Of a stretch of 64,000 bases of DNA, positions 47,898-59,210 are shown in pieces. A program made the translations under genes and the position numbers. The notes under the pieces were generated by a model. That model did not search any database, had not been told where the DNA came from, and worked only from the letters and a program-made list of their open reading frames with translations. Each line of letters starts with the position of its first letter. Positions within the stretch are counted from its first letter, which is position 1. Source of the DNA: Siderastrea radians (Eukaryota > Cnidaria > Anthozoa > Scleractinia > Rhizangiidae); contig OZ024895.1 of NCBI GenBank assembly GCA_964017195.1, positions 22,391,233 to 22,455,232 of the forward strand, in the 5' to 3' direction.

Positions 47898-47970
47898 TGT
47901 TTCCGGCCAGGCTTGAACTGGCGACCTTCCGCGTGTTAGGCGGACGTGATAACCACTACACTACGGAAAC
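47898..47970 (-). tRNA. tRNA-Val(AAC), U9
   Basis: Fully paired; anticodon AAC. Confidence 0.95.
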
Positions 47971-49347
47971 CACCATGAAGAAATAAAGTGAAATAATCAG
48001 CATTGTGCTAAACATTACTGCACAGGAAAATTTGCCATGTATTCATATCATAGCTGCCTAGGACAAAAAGGTTTACTAACTACTGATAAAAGTGTTTACG
48101 GCCTTTCACGTCTCTTAAACAATTTCCTGGAACCGAAATGTCCACCCTGAAACCTCTTCAGTTCCTACATAAGTTGCAAGAAAAGTAATGAAGAGTGAAA
48201 CTAGAACTAGAACTCACATCTTTAAGGAAAACTAACCATAACTTCAAGCACAACAAGAACCTTATTAAAATAACCAGGTTTATTGACTAAACAAAGTTAA
48301 ATGAAAATCACGCGATGGAACAGGCTTACCGTCATGTGCTACATGTTCGAAATACAGATTATGTAATATGCACGAAATAACCGTAAAGTGCCTTACTGAA
48401 GATTTATCTGCTTTCATATCCCTTTGAAATCTCATCAGTTCTGTGGACCTGTAGGCAAACTAGGCAACAACAACAACAACTTTATTGAAATAACCAGGGT
48501 TTATTATATATAAGGGCCACAGATTTGTTAGCTCTGCTATTTATACCCTCAAGAGCAGACTGTATTTAGTTACCATGGAACAGGCTTACGGTTATATGCT
48601 AGATGTTCGAAATACAGATAATGTAACATGCAGGAAATATCGACACAGTTCACACTTAAAATTTATCCCCTTTCATATCTCTTTGCCCATGGAGTCTCAT
48701 TTCTGTGGACCTGTAACTGCTGAAGCTTTACCAAGAAAGGTTAGAGTGGTAAGGACTTTTTTTGAAACATTTTTTCAATTTTTAAATTTTTGAAACATGA
48801 AGCTTTTTCCAGAAGCAAGAAAGCCTTTATTCAGTTTAGAATTTGCAGGGCATTTTGTGATGGGTCTCCCATCATGAAAATGCCAATTCTTTTTAGTATA
48901 AATGTAAGTAATTGCCAGGTCATTGAAACTGACTATGTCGAAACATGTTCTGCAAAAATTATTTTTATTTGCTTGTATCACAACCATTTAAATCATTATG
49001 CATCAGTACATATTTTAGTTCCTGGTGAATTCGTTTTCGTACTTCCACGCACTAGCATAGCATTACTTTGTCATGAAATTGGACTTCGTTCTGGCAGAGA
49101 TCACTCTGATCAAATGCGCTGAATAAAAAATGGCAGTCGCTACCTTTCCATCGAGCGTCACAATCGTATTGATTGGCCGCTGCCATGACGTGAAATTCGT
49201 TAGTGAAATAACATACTAATAAACTTTTGCTTTCTTCATCGTCTTGTTTCTTGCAATTACATTTATCAAACGTTGCTTCTACTTCAGTGTTCAAAATAAA
49301 ATCAAAAAGAACAAAAGCAGTTGAAGAAAAAAAAGTTTCGACTCAGC

Positions 49348-49419
49348 CTCCCCGGCGGGGAATGGAACCCCGGTCTCCCGCGTGACAGGCGGGGATACTC
49401 ACCACTATACTACCGAGGA
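49348..49419 (-). pseudogene. tRNA-Asp pseudogene-like, Asp1 of U10
   Basis: T-loop reads TTCCATT, losing the purine at 57 and damaging the B box. Stems otherwise intact with anticodon GTC. Confidence 0.7.
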
Positions 49420-49914
49420 TTTGGGCATTCGAAATACTGGGTTCATCCAACCTTGACCATGTTTTATCCCTCCATTTGATTGTTGAAAGACTGTGAAATA
49501 TAAAGTGTAAAATTTGGCGGCAAGGTAAGGCCGCTGGGTTATCATATCGCTTGATCATACTAAACACGCAGGGGACGCTGAAAAAAGGATTAGGAAACGT
49601 AGTTCCCGGTGCTTGTCCTGACCTGTTACATTCATTCAAGAATGTCTGATTTTATCCCTTAAATGTGATGGGGGTGGGGAACGGACAGTGAGTCCAATCT
49701 CAGTTAAAACCTTTAATTTGAACTTGAAAGATTGAAAATCGGGTTACGCTGCTGGATTCATCTTAACGGCTATCTTCAGGAATGCCGTTGGTGAAGTAGG
49801 CCAATCGTGTCTGTTTCTATGAAAGAAGAGAAAGTATAATAAAACGTCTTAGGCTCAGTGTGAAAGAAACGGCTTTTTTTGCTCCAGTTAGAACAAAAAA
49901 AAAAAAAACGAACA

Positions 49915-49987
49915 TGTTTCCGGCCACACTTGAACTGGCGACCTTCCGCGTGTGAGGCGGACGTGATAACCCCTACTCTACGGAAAC
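49915..49987 (-). pseudogene. tRNA-Val(CAC) pseudogene, U10
   Basis: D-arm altered (CTACTCTAC and CCCC on plus) and T-stem base 61 is G opposite G53. Anticodon CAC still visible. Confidence 0.8.
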
Positions 49988-50660
49988 CACCGTGACTGAA
50001 ATGTAGTGAAGCATCTAGAATTGTGCAAAACTATTTTCAAAAGAAAATTTCCGTATGTAAGTTGAACCTGCCACTTTAGAACAATAACATAAAGGTTTAT
50101 TCATCATTGACAATATTAACGGCCTTACCATCTCTTGAGACCATTTCCTGGAATCAAACTGTTAAAACCCCTAACAAGGTGGTTTTGCATTCAGGGTAGT
50201 TGTGCAAACTCAATTTCTTCCAGTTGAGACACAAGATGCAAGAAAAATGTTAATTATTACCCTACAATGGGTACAAAATTTTCGTTGCTGCATTTGTTGC
50301 TTGAAGAAGAGACAAAAATATAATAGTGAACACTAACCCAAAAAAGACACTGATAATATTTACATTCCCTTGTTACGTCTTGTATTTTATTTTTGACAAC
50401 GTAGTTCTCTAAGTTGCAAAGTTTTATGCAACTCGGTATTGCGACACCAATTGATAAAAACAAAGTTGTAGTGATACTCTGCGATGAATACTAGAGTGCT
50501 CCATGAGATATTTCTTGCAAATGTCTTGCTAAGTGCAATCGAAAAACAAAATGTACTAAGCCTAAAAGAAGAGTGCAGCCCAATATGTGCGTTAATCTCT
50601 TACCTTGTTCTGTTCTTTAAGAGGTTCCGTTACGTATTTTATGTTAAAAAAATTGACAGT

Positions 50661-50732
50661 CTCCCCGGCGAGGAATCGAAGCCCGGTCTTCCGCGTGACA
50701 GGCGGGGATACTCACCACTATACTACCGAGGA
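50661..50732 (-). pseudogene. tRNA-Asp pseudogene-like, Asp2 of U10
   Basis: T-stem has C53-C61 and a G-T wobble, anticodon stem has C27-A43. GTC anticodon kept. Confidence 0.7.
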
Positions 50733-51363
50733 TTTGCACATTTAAGAAACGAGGTTCATCAAATCGTGACTATGTTAAATCCCCGTATTTGATTGTTGAA
50801 AGACTGTGAAATTATAAAATGAACCTTTTGGCGGCAAGGTTAGGCTGCTGGGTCATCATATCAGCAGAACATACTGATGGACGCTAAAAAAAGGACGCTA
50901 AAGAAAGGAGAGGGAAAAGTGGTTCCTGGTGCTGTGGTCTGAGATGTTACATGCATTCATGGGTAGGTTGGTTGGAGTGAGACCACGCGGACTTCATACG
51001 ATGACGTCTGATTTCATCCCTTAAATGTGATTGGTTGAGTTGGACTCACTGCGACGGACAGTGGCTCCAAACTTTTTGCTTGACCTGTCCCTTTTAAACC
51101 TGGTTCCAGCCCTTTTTCTTGTACGGTACGGTAAATGTTGGCTTAAGCGGCAGTTTATTCCCCAGGTAACTTAGACTTTTCGAAGCCACGGAGTTTAACC
51201 AGACCCATCGCTTTTACATCGTAAAGCTATGGAGCCCCTTTCGTTTTTTTAAGTTTTCCTGCGTGACTCTGAAACCGACACATGATTTAGAGAGAGGGAA
51301 AAAAAGAAAAAAACAAAAAGGGTGATTTAGACATGTTAGAGAGAAAAGAAAGAAAGAAAACAA

Positions 51364-51439
51364 TGTTTCCGGCCAGGCTTGAACTGGCGACCTTCCGCGT
51401 GTTAGGCGGACGTCGTGATAACCACTACACTACGGAAAC
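51364..51439 (-). pseudogene. tRNA-Val(AAC) with 3-nt insertion, U10
   Basis: Extra ACG between the D-arm and the anticodon stem gives 76 nt; other stems pair. Probably non-functional. Confidence 0.75.
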
Positions 51440-51495
51440 CACCATGAAGTAACCAGAATTGTGCAAAACATTTCTCGAAAGAAACTTTTGTATAG

Positions 51496-51587
51496 GTAAG
51501 CACATGATTTCGAGTGCAATTTGGAATAGATAAGCACGAGTAGATTTTTCGGGCGAGTGCAATTTGAAGTCTTTGAAAAATTTACGA

Positions 51588-51623
<36 letters not shown>

Positions 51624-51640
51624 GTGGCACTGATTACTTG
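51496..51640. repeat. Hairpin-type short inverted repeat
   Basis: CACATGATTTCGAGTGCAAT... (51,500) is mirrored by ...ATTGCACGAGAAAAATCATGTG (to 51,625), with inner arms AATAAGCACGAGTA/TTTACGAGTGCTTATT. An almost complete 125-bp foldback, MITE-like. Confidence 0.65.
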
Positions 51641-52100
51641 TCAATAATACACATGCAAAAATTTCACTCTGTTTTGCTCTTCAATCGTGTTTATTTCGTG
51701 TCACGGCTCACTGGTCCCGCCTACATTCACGTTATTGGTTGAAAAATGACATCCTTGATTGACATGCAAGCACTTGTGGAAATTGACAGAAGCAAAATAT
51801 TCTTTCTGGAAGCAGCTATAGTTCTAAAGTTTCGGAAACCTCAAACAAAAAATGAGGTGTGAAATAGCGTCAAAACTTGCTTATTTCAAGAGCTCAAGTT
51901 GTTCTTGTTCGTAGTCGAATCTAACTAAGACGAAATCGATCGACATTTTCAAAAAGCTTTTCAAAATATGAATCACTTAGAAATACTGTCCTCGCCATGT
52001 GGTGCAGCTGGTTGTGGCTTTTAAGGAGCTGCTGTGTTTCCCATGTTAAAAGTGACTTGACATTGGTGAAAATGGTTTATGTTCATGAAACACTGACGCT
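51641..52100. other. Unassigned sequence 3' of the Crypton-like gene
   Basis: No tRNA unit similarity and no coding frame of note. Probably the 3' flank of the recombinase element. Confidence 0.3.
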
Positions 52101-52102
52101 GA

Positions 52103-53410
52103 TCATTCTGGCCGGATATGTAGCTGGGCATCTGAAACGCGAAAGCTGCTTGGTTGAAGTTGTTGCCGCGTATTGAACGTCGGGCGAGAAGGGGTTGAAG
52201 TTGCTGGAACTGCTGGTGGTACTACTGACCGACGTTGAGCTGTCAGTCCTCGAGCTAACTGGCTGTTGATTTTTCTTGCGTTGCTGATGGTGTGGGAAAG
52301 CTGCCGCTGTTCAGTTTCATCTCCTTCGTCATAGTCATCCAGTGACTTCTCGTTTCTGTGGCCCGTTACTTTAACAACTGACCTTCGTTCGAGGCCTGCT
52401 GTCTTCAACTTCTTTACAACTGTTCTCCTAGCGCTGTGGTTGGAAAATAATTTCGATGAATCCTCCAGTGACGTTCCTTCGATGACGGATTTCATCATGC
52501 CATTGATCTTGTTCTCTCCCATCGGCTGCCGCTTGTACCAAATAAACTTGCGAGGACGGATTTGACACGCAAGAGAGATAAAGTGGACCAGTTGTACGTA
52601 ATTGGGGAGGACGACGCCACAGAAACTCTTTGAAGATTGCAACGGGACATCTCTCGTCTCCAGTGGCAAATATTTTTGGAAAAAACCTTCGGGGCTTTGC
52701 GGACAATCCAGACTGGCGTGTTCTGGTAGGGTTCTCGATGAATTCGACGTACTCCATGTTGTTTTCGTCCAGTCCAAAAGAAATCTTCAACTTTCATGCT
52801 GTGGTGTTCCTGGCGACCACGAAGACTAAAATACTGCGTCAAGAGCCACCAAACTGTTTGGACCAGGACTTGTGGACTTCCCTTTCCCAGCTTCTTTTTT
52901 CCCACGGCTCATTTTCCTTGGTTGTTGTCAGACTTCGTGGCTTGCCTTTCAGCCTTGTTGCCGGAGAAGCCGGGCTTTTCCCTCAAGAACTTGCTTGGAG
53001 CTTTTAAACTCTTTGTCGCGAATTATGGAGTGTATGTACTCTTTTTCTGTTAGATATCGGTCAATAGCAGTAATCATTACACGAAAGCCGTCAGGCTCGA
53101 AATCTTTCCCGTCTTTCTTACGAACTGTTGCGTAAAACTCCTCGACAATTTTGTTCAGGGCCTCTGGTTCGCACTTTTCAATACTGTCGTCATAGCCCTT
53201 TTGAGCAGCCCAAGACTTCCAGACTTTTACCCAGTTGTTTGCGCTTTGTTGAATGTTTTTGTTCTTTGCATTCTCCTTCAAAACCTGAATTAAAATGTTG
53301 TTACTTTCCCCAAACCTGTCCACCAATTTGTTTTGCTGCGGTTTCGCGACTTTCCTAAATCTTTCGCTCTCATTCGGTCTTTGTGGTCCGTAGACTGAAG
53401 CCCTCACCAA
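52103..53410 (-). pseudogene. Crypton-like tyrosine recombinase, frameshifted
   Basis: Minus-strand pieces in consecutive frames: an N-terminal core-binding part (53,410-52,949, ANNWVKVWKSWAAQKG...KKDGKDFEPDGFRVM), then LLTQYFSLRGRQEHHSMKVEDF with the first catalytic arginine, CPVAIFKEFLWRRP, WYKRQPMGENKINGMMKSV, NHSARR (HxxR, about 52,445-52,425), VTGHRNEKS and DYDEGDE with the candidate nucleophile tyrosine. This is the eukaryotic DUF3504/Crypton-derived recombinase family (relatives include KCTD1-, QRICH1- and ZMYM-type domains). Frameshifts or stops near 52,950, 52,785 and 52,540 inactivate it although R-HxxR-H-Y are all still visible. Confidence 0.75.
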
Positions 53411-53747
53411 GAATTTACCGTAGCAACGCTAACCTTAGAATGGTTACAATTGTACGTAGAAAGCTAAGCTTAGCAAGAGAGCATGATAGAGAGATAAGGA
53501 CTTTTTTGACGTATTTTTATTATCAAAAAATATTATAGGAAACAAGACAACAGTTTTGAATTTACAAGACAAGTTTCGCTAGATTTTCCGTCATCGTCGG
53601 TTTACAAGTGACAATTGAATTGACGATTAACACACCTGAACCTTCTTGGTCGTCTTGTTTTGCATTGCTATTTGTTGAATGTTCTTTCAGCATCCGAGTT
53701 CACAACAAAATTTGCAAGAACGATAGCACTTGGAGAAAAAAACTCGC
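53411..53747. other. Unassigned AT-rich sequence
   Basis: 5' flank of the recombinase pseudogene up to the next tRNA remnant. No feature recognised. Confidence 0.3.
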
Positions 53748-53816
53748 CTCCCAGCGTAGAATCGAAACTTGGTCTCCCACGTGACAGGCGAGGATACTCA
53801 CTGCTATACTAAAGAG
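53748..53816 (-). pseudogene. tRNA-Asp pseudogene
   Basis: Recognisable by GTGACAGGCG and ATACTCAC plus a damaged T-arm (AGAATCGAAACTTGG) and broken acceptor. An old array member. Confidence 0.75.
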
Positions 53817-54003
53817 TGGGGGACGTAGTCCCCAGTGCTGTGGTCTAGACTGTTGTCATTTGTTCGTGGCTGGGGTGAGAACGCAAATGGACTGACTGCG
53901 GTTGCTATGGTTACCTTTGTATGCTTACTCACGCCTTACTTGCGATCAGTTGTTAGTTGTAAAGTGCAAAAGAAAAAAAGAAAGAAAAATAAAAGCAACA
54001 AAT

Positions 54004-54076
54004 TGTTCCCGGCCAGACTTGAACTGACGACCTTGCGCGTGTAAGGCGGACGTGATAGCCACTACACTACGGAAAC
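54004..54076 (-). tRNA. tRNA-Val(TAC)
   Basis: Val-type gene whose anticodon loop is CTTACAC, anticodon TAC. Acceptor GTTTCCG/CGGGAAC pairs with one wobble, T-stem GTCAG/CTGGC pairs with one wobble, and the anticodon stem has one C28-C42 mismatch. T-runs follow (CTTTTATTTTTC). It is the only TAC isoacceptor here. Confidence 0.75.
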
Positions 54077-54466
54077 GACGATGAAAAAACCAGGGTTGTG
54101 CAAAACCAAATGCGATGTGAATTGAACTTGCCACTCTAGGACAATGACGTTTATTAATCCCTGATAAAATTGCTAACGGTCTTTACATCCCTTAACACTA
54201 TTTCCTGGAACCAAACTATTTAAGCCCCAACTTAGTTTTCGGGCCTAAGTATAAATACTTATCGTCTTAGGAACATGCATACAGTACGTTACCGAAAACA
54301 GCAGGTCCAGATGAAAAATCGTCTTGGAGAAATTCTAGAAAAACCGTACCGTTGGAGGGGAAGGAGGTGGCATCCCTGATTTCCCACCCACCCCTTGTGC
54401 GTCCAAGGGTTTAAAGTTAAGGTTTTTCTTGTTCCGACACGTACATTATGCAAAAAAGGAAACTGC

Positions 54467-54538
54467 CTACCCGGCGGGGAATCGAACCCCAGTCTCCCGT
54501 GTGACAGGCGAGGATACTCACCACTATACTACCGAGGA
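54467..54538 (-). tRNA. tRNA-Asp(GTC), diverged
   Basis: Keeps G53-C61 and GTC but has C31-A39 in the anticodon stem and C2-T71 in the acceptor. Borderline between gene and pseudogene. Confidence 0.55.
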
Positions 54539-54555
54539 CTTCGACAGTAAGGGTA

Positions 54556-54860
54556 TGAGGTTTGTTTAATATTGTTTCGGCCTACGAAAGCAATTTCTGA
54601 CATTTTCTTAAATACGTATTATGCGACGTAATAAACGATAATTAGAGAGAACGAACTTAATCATCTTCACTAGTCGCGGATCCGTTCCACAGACACCAAT
54701 GGGTAAGCTGTAACTTTTTATTCATTTATTATATATTTCTTCACTCCCCTAACGAATTGTAATCTATTGACAGCTTTCGAATAACCTACTGTATGAAACG
54801 TGGCAATAAACCTTACAGTGTAACATTTGAATCCTTGGTAATGCGGCTAGTGAAACAAAT
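54556..54860. repeat. Insertion in diverged spacer
   Basis: About 300 bp between GAGGTT and ATTATCCATAAAAA that has no counterpart in U1 or U3. No end structure or coding recognised. Confidence 0.4.
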
Positions 54861-55139
54861 ATTATCCATAAAAAATAGTCGTAGCTTTTCTTTAATCCCT
54901 GCATTTAATTGTTAAAAGATTGATGTTATGTGATTGGGAGTCATGGATGTAAGGCTGTTGGCCTGTCGTCTGATCATGAGTTAAACACTGAGTGGACGCT
55001 AACAGACATTAAAGAAAACACATCACTGTTGAAAAAGAGTAAGGTACGTAATCACCGGTGTTGCGATGTAACATTACCTTTGCCATCGTAAGACAGCTAC
55101 TGCCTCAGCTCTTAACCAACTAAATTGAAGGATTAATTG

Positions 55140-55430
55140 GTTTGGAGAATGCTGTGAAATTTGGCCAGTTGCTTCTGTTTCTGTGGCGTAGTCATCTAAG
55201 GAAGAGAAATTTTAAAATAAACGGCATAATTTTATTTGCCCTTTATCATAAGGCCGGTTTATCTGTACAATTAATCGACCCGATTTATTGGACCGACAAT
55301 ATCAGAACATAAATGGTGCGTTTGTTCACACACTTCGTTTTGTCGGCTTCTGGTTGGCCCCAGTTCTCAGCCCGACAGGAGCATGAATCACTACAGGCAG
55401 CCAAACTGTACGTGAACTTCATGCACCGTA
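55140..55430. repeat. Diverged spacer block with a 135-bp insertion
   Basis: AATTTGGCCAG and GTGCGTTTGTTCACAC are neighbours in the units but lie about 140 bp apart here (55,168-55,305 inserted). The conserved block ends at a partial CAGGCAGCC near 55,397. Confidence 0.5.
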
Positions 55431-57190
55431 CTGTACAATAACCAACTGTACAACATCGTGGAATATTTGTACTCGTTTCGCGCGCTTTCTATACAATAAC
55501 TAATACAGTTGGATAATAAAAAATACATACTCACTTTTCTCAGACATACAGATGCCTCTCACATTGGGCGGAAACGAACAAATGGCGACGCATCAATTCA
55601 TAACTTCAAGCACGAACGGGCGCCTGCATTCCGCAATCTACCCCTTTTCTTCACGAACAGATGATTGTTTTCTCCACCTGCGTAAAAGCGAATTCCAATC
55701 TTTCTTCCATTATCATTATAATCAACGTACTATTTCGAAAGATGAAAAACTGTTTCATAAACAAGTTCTATTCATCGAACACATCCTTGCAAACCGCCAT
55801 TTCGCCTTCTAGACGAGCAATCCTGGGACGAGGTTACCATAACAACCAACTCGTCACCAAAGCCACGTCATTTTGGCGTCAGCTTTGAAAATTTTTTTTT
55901 TCTTCGCAGCATAAAGTTACTTTCACCTTAAGTGACTTTTTTTACGTAACAAGTTTTTTATTTCTTCCCGCGTCTTCTAGACTTTATCCAAACTGCTACG
56001 TAAGCATCTTCATTTTTATTATTGTTTTCCCTTTTTCTACCGAAATTTTTCTAATTCTCCCTCTCTTTAGGTTATTTATTTCTCACGTAAAGGGACCCTG
56101 GCTTTTTGAAATGTCGCGGTCTCTTAAAGGGTTTTACTCCCCCAAGAATTTCGTCCCCACTACCCTAGTTGACATAGTTAAACCTCTTTTTCTTTACCGC
56201 AGAATATTTCCTTTTACGTTCAGACTTATATAATGCCATAAATTTTAGTTCCCAAAGAGTTGCTATTGTTCTTTCACCTCAAAAGGGGTTCCTTAACTGG
56301 ATTGTTTGTCTCCTATAAATTCTGCACCGCCCATGTTTATATAAATAAATTTGACAATAATTTTCTATTCAAACAATTTTAATTAATGTTATTCTTCTTC
56401 TTCTTCTTTTTTAATTTTTTTTTAGTTTTTGTTTTTGTTTTACATATTTGCTGTTTCTCTCTGAAAGAGTCGGTTTTTCTACCGACCACCATACGCATTT
56501 CTTTTGCTACCGCCTTACACTTTCTTGCCTCTTGCTATATATCCCCCGTTCTCCTTGATCTGTCTTTCCAGGACTCGACACGGGGATGTCAGGCAAAGGT
56601 CTGGCGCCGGACTAGAAACATCCCTGCTCAGTTGTGCTTTGCCCCTGACGACTCACAACATTACAGGAGCCACGGTGTCGCTGTATCCTCAATCTTATAT
56701 CTTATATGAGAAATCCTGTCGGATTTTTCTCTCTCTGTTTCCGTCTTATTACAGGAAGAAAATATATTATATTTTCTGTTTTGTTTCTCTATTTTATTCC
56801 TGTCTTCTCTTTCGATTATTCTTTTTGACCTCAATTACCTGAAAAAACACAAAATTTTAATTATATTTTAATATTATATTTCTTATCCTCTACAGCCATC
56901 TCAATACTAAGCTGCACTAATGAATCATAAAGACAGCCATTTTTTCCTCAACCTCTACCAATCACACTTCTCTAACAACTCCAAATCTACCACCATCCTT
57001 AAGCGACAAGACCTCTTCCACTCTATCAACGGCGATGCATTCTGTCCTCTCAATTCCTGGCCTTCCGACCTCAAACGTACTTAGTCAGTGTCCAATTGGG
57101 AACCCCCCTAAAGGGATCCCATATTTCATCAGCTAACAATGCCACATAGGTTACTAGATATCTACCAATATTTTTTATTTTTTTTTTAAT
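55431..57190. other. 1.76-kb insertion without recognised coding
   Basis: AT-rich region that interrupts the CAGGCAGCC block, which resumes at about 57,206. It includes an 86-codon plus-strand frame (55,552-55,812) and, after a possible splice acceptor (TTATCCTCTACAG, about 56,896), a 54-codon frame starting MNHKDSHFFLNLYQ (56,921-57,085). Neither matches a family I know. Confidence 0.4.
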
Positions 57191-57194
57191 AAAA

Positions 57195-57770
57195 GCGTGA
57201 GTCACCATAGGCAGCCCAGACGAGCTGTCGGTGAAGTTCTTTTAACTGACTGTCCGGAGCTGACAGCCGTGGTTGACTGAGAAAGGGTGAAAAAATTTAT
57301 GTAATAGCTGAAAATAAATCTTGTTTACCTTTACATTATTGTTTATTAATTTGTCCTGTTTAATTTCGGGTCAATTTTGCACCGTTCTTTTGCGCAAATC
57401 GCTTGATAGCGTGGCCGTTATATTTGAGATCATTTGTAACAGACTAACCGGTGATAAAAGATTCGAAATATTTTGAAATAAAGCCTGCCTACCTTCAGCT
57501 CAATGTTTCCCAGTTTGTCCTGGCTGGTTAAAGAGATATTTTGTCGCTTTTTTCACTTGTGGGTGGTACCTCCAAGTGAAATAAAGCGCCCCAGGTTTTA
57601 TTTTCAGGAATAGGCTGTGAATCTGGTGTCAAACTACACAAAATACGATTCGCTCTCTGATACTGTCTAGCCGAGAAATAAGGCCAACCGAAATCGTGTC
57701 GTGTTAACCGGCTTTAGACCCCGCCCCCCCCCCAAAAAAAAAAACAACAACAACAACAAAGAAAGAAAAG
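57195..57770. repeat. Diverged array spacer before Val(AAC)
   Basis: Contains CAGCCCAGACGAGCTGTCGG, AAATAAATCTTGTTTACC and the CTGTGAATCTGGTGTCAAAC stretch in unit order, with a 40-bp insertion after CTGTCCGGAG. Confidence 0.7.
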
Positions 57771-57843
57771 TGTTTCCGGCCAGGCTTGAACTGGCGACCT
57801 TCCGCGTGTTAGGCGGACGTGATAACCACTACACTACGGAAAC
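57771..57843 (-). tRNA. tRNA-Val(AAC), rightmost
   Basis: Sequence identical to the U2 Val(AAC) gene although its surroundings are diverged; followed by a T-containing tract. Confidence 0.93.
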
Positions 57844-58890
57844 CACCATGAAGAAATAAGGGTGAAACAACCAGAATTGTGCAAGACATTTTTCGAAAGG
57901 AAAATTTACGATGCAATCATATCATGCCTCCCTAGGACAATAAGGTTTACTGATCACTGGTAAAGTGTTTACGACCTTTCTAGTCTCTTAAACAATTTCC
58001 TGGAACAGAACTGTCCACCCTGAAGCCTCTTCAGCTACTACGCAAGTTGCAAAAGAAGATCTAAAAAGTAGGAAGAGACAAAAAGATTCCTGAGGCGATA
58101 TCTTTTAAGTCGGAGGAGCAGCACAAAGGCCAGCGAAACTAGAACTAGAATTCACATCTCTTAGACAAACTAACCATAACTTAACTAACTAAAATATATA
58201 GATTTAGCCATGCCTAAAAGCGGAGCCGCCAAGGAATAAACTGGTGCTCGTTTCTCCACAGGCAGCCCAGACGCGTTGTAAGTGGAGTTTATTTAAAAAT
58301 AGAAAAGGGTGAAAATATATGTAATAGCACGAAATAAATCTTTACTTTACGAAATAAATCTTGTTTACTTCTGCTTATTGTGTCCTGTTTGAATAATTTC
58401 CGGTTAATCTTGCACCGCTCTCTTAAATTACGCAATCGCTTGTTAGCGGTTCAAATTTCGCAATCGCTTGTTAGCGTCGCTGCTTATATAACCCGTTAAG
58501 CCTAAGGTTTGCAGAGATTTATTACAGACTAACCGGTGATAAAAGAATCGAGATATCTTGAAATAAATCGTGCCTACCTTCAACGCAATGTTCCCCTGTT
58601 AGTCCTGGCTGGTTTAAATGACATTTTGTGGCTTTTTTCAATCGGAGGTAGCTTCCACTAAAGAAGAATTAAAGGCTGGTGACCCGGCCAACGAACCATC
58701 TTCACGCGAAGCGCAATAAATTCCCCAATAATGGACGGATCCGCTCCAAATTGCGATCAGCTGAACCATGGAGTACGTGGTTTTCTGTATATTGCGCGCT
58801 GGCTCTCAAAATCCATCGCAACTGCCCGAGAATCCCTCATTTATCTACCTAAACTTGACCGTTTCGCTTCGTCATGAACCGTGACTCCGA

Positions 58891-58962
58891 CGGGTAGGCT
58901 ACGGGATTTGAATACTCAAGCTTAGCGACCGCGTCCGCTCGACAAAATAGCACTGGCTACGG
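58891..58962 (-). other. tRNA-like A-box/B-box sequence in palindrome arm
   Basis: On the minus strand TGTCGAGCGGAC resembles a Leu/Ser-type A box and GAGTATTCAAATCCCG a B box about 30 nt later, but no full cloverleaf forms. A tRNA-derived SINE head or a decayed tRNA. The mirror copy is at about 59,724-59,795 plus strand. Confidence 0.3.
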
Positions 58963-59034
58963 GAGGGACGGTACTATTACCGCTGGGTTGATCCGTACCG
59001 TGGGAGGGTCCACTCCGTTGGATTTGACCGGAAA

Positions 59035-59210
59035 CCTTGCCTTCTCTTTGCTCGTTGAACAGACGCACCCCACACATCTTTTACAACAAACCCCAATGAT
59101 GTTGACGTTAAACTAGATCCTTCGTTTTCTTTAGCCTCCTCTGCATGGTCAATGATGTCTTGTATTGGTGTAACAGCACCGTTTTCATAAACATAATTGG
59201 ACATCACCCT
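59035..59210 (-). pseudogene. Isolated exon-like coding piece in palindrome spacer
   Basis: Minus-strand MSNYVYENGAVTPIQDIIDH...TSLGFVVKDVWG...RAKRRQG, preceded by an acceptor-like ATTTTGTTAG and ending at AAGGCAAG|GT exactly where the palindrome arm begins. Looks like one exon of an unknown spliced gene; I do not recognise the family. Confidence 0.4.

Larger units (their letters stand above)
36109..48709. repeat. Interrupted unit U9
   Basis: Unit enlarged to 12.6 kb by a LINE inside Asp1 and by the 7.16-kb nested element between Asp2 and Val(AAC). The SINE-like insertion is absent (empty site at 39,190-39,200). Confidence 0.85.
48710..51495. repeat. Diverged unit U10
   Basis: Spacer recognisable but about every tenth to twentieth base differs. 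The SINE-like insertion is absent. All four tRNA slots are present but most have defects. It carries GACTATGTC inserted in the CATTGAAAC stretch, also seen in U9 and at 63.6 kb, so that is likely the older state. Confidence 0.8.

Noticed and set aside
55552..55888. 86- and 75-codon plus-strand frames
   Set aside because: Overlapping frames in AT-rich sequence with no recognised motif; insufficient support for a gene.
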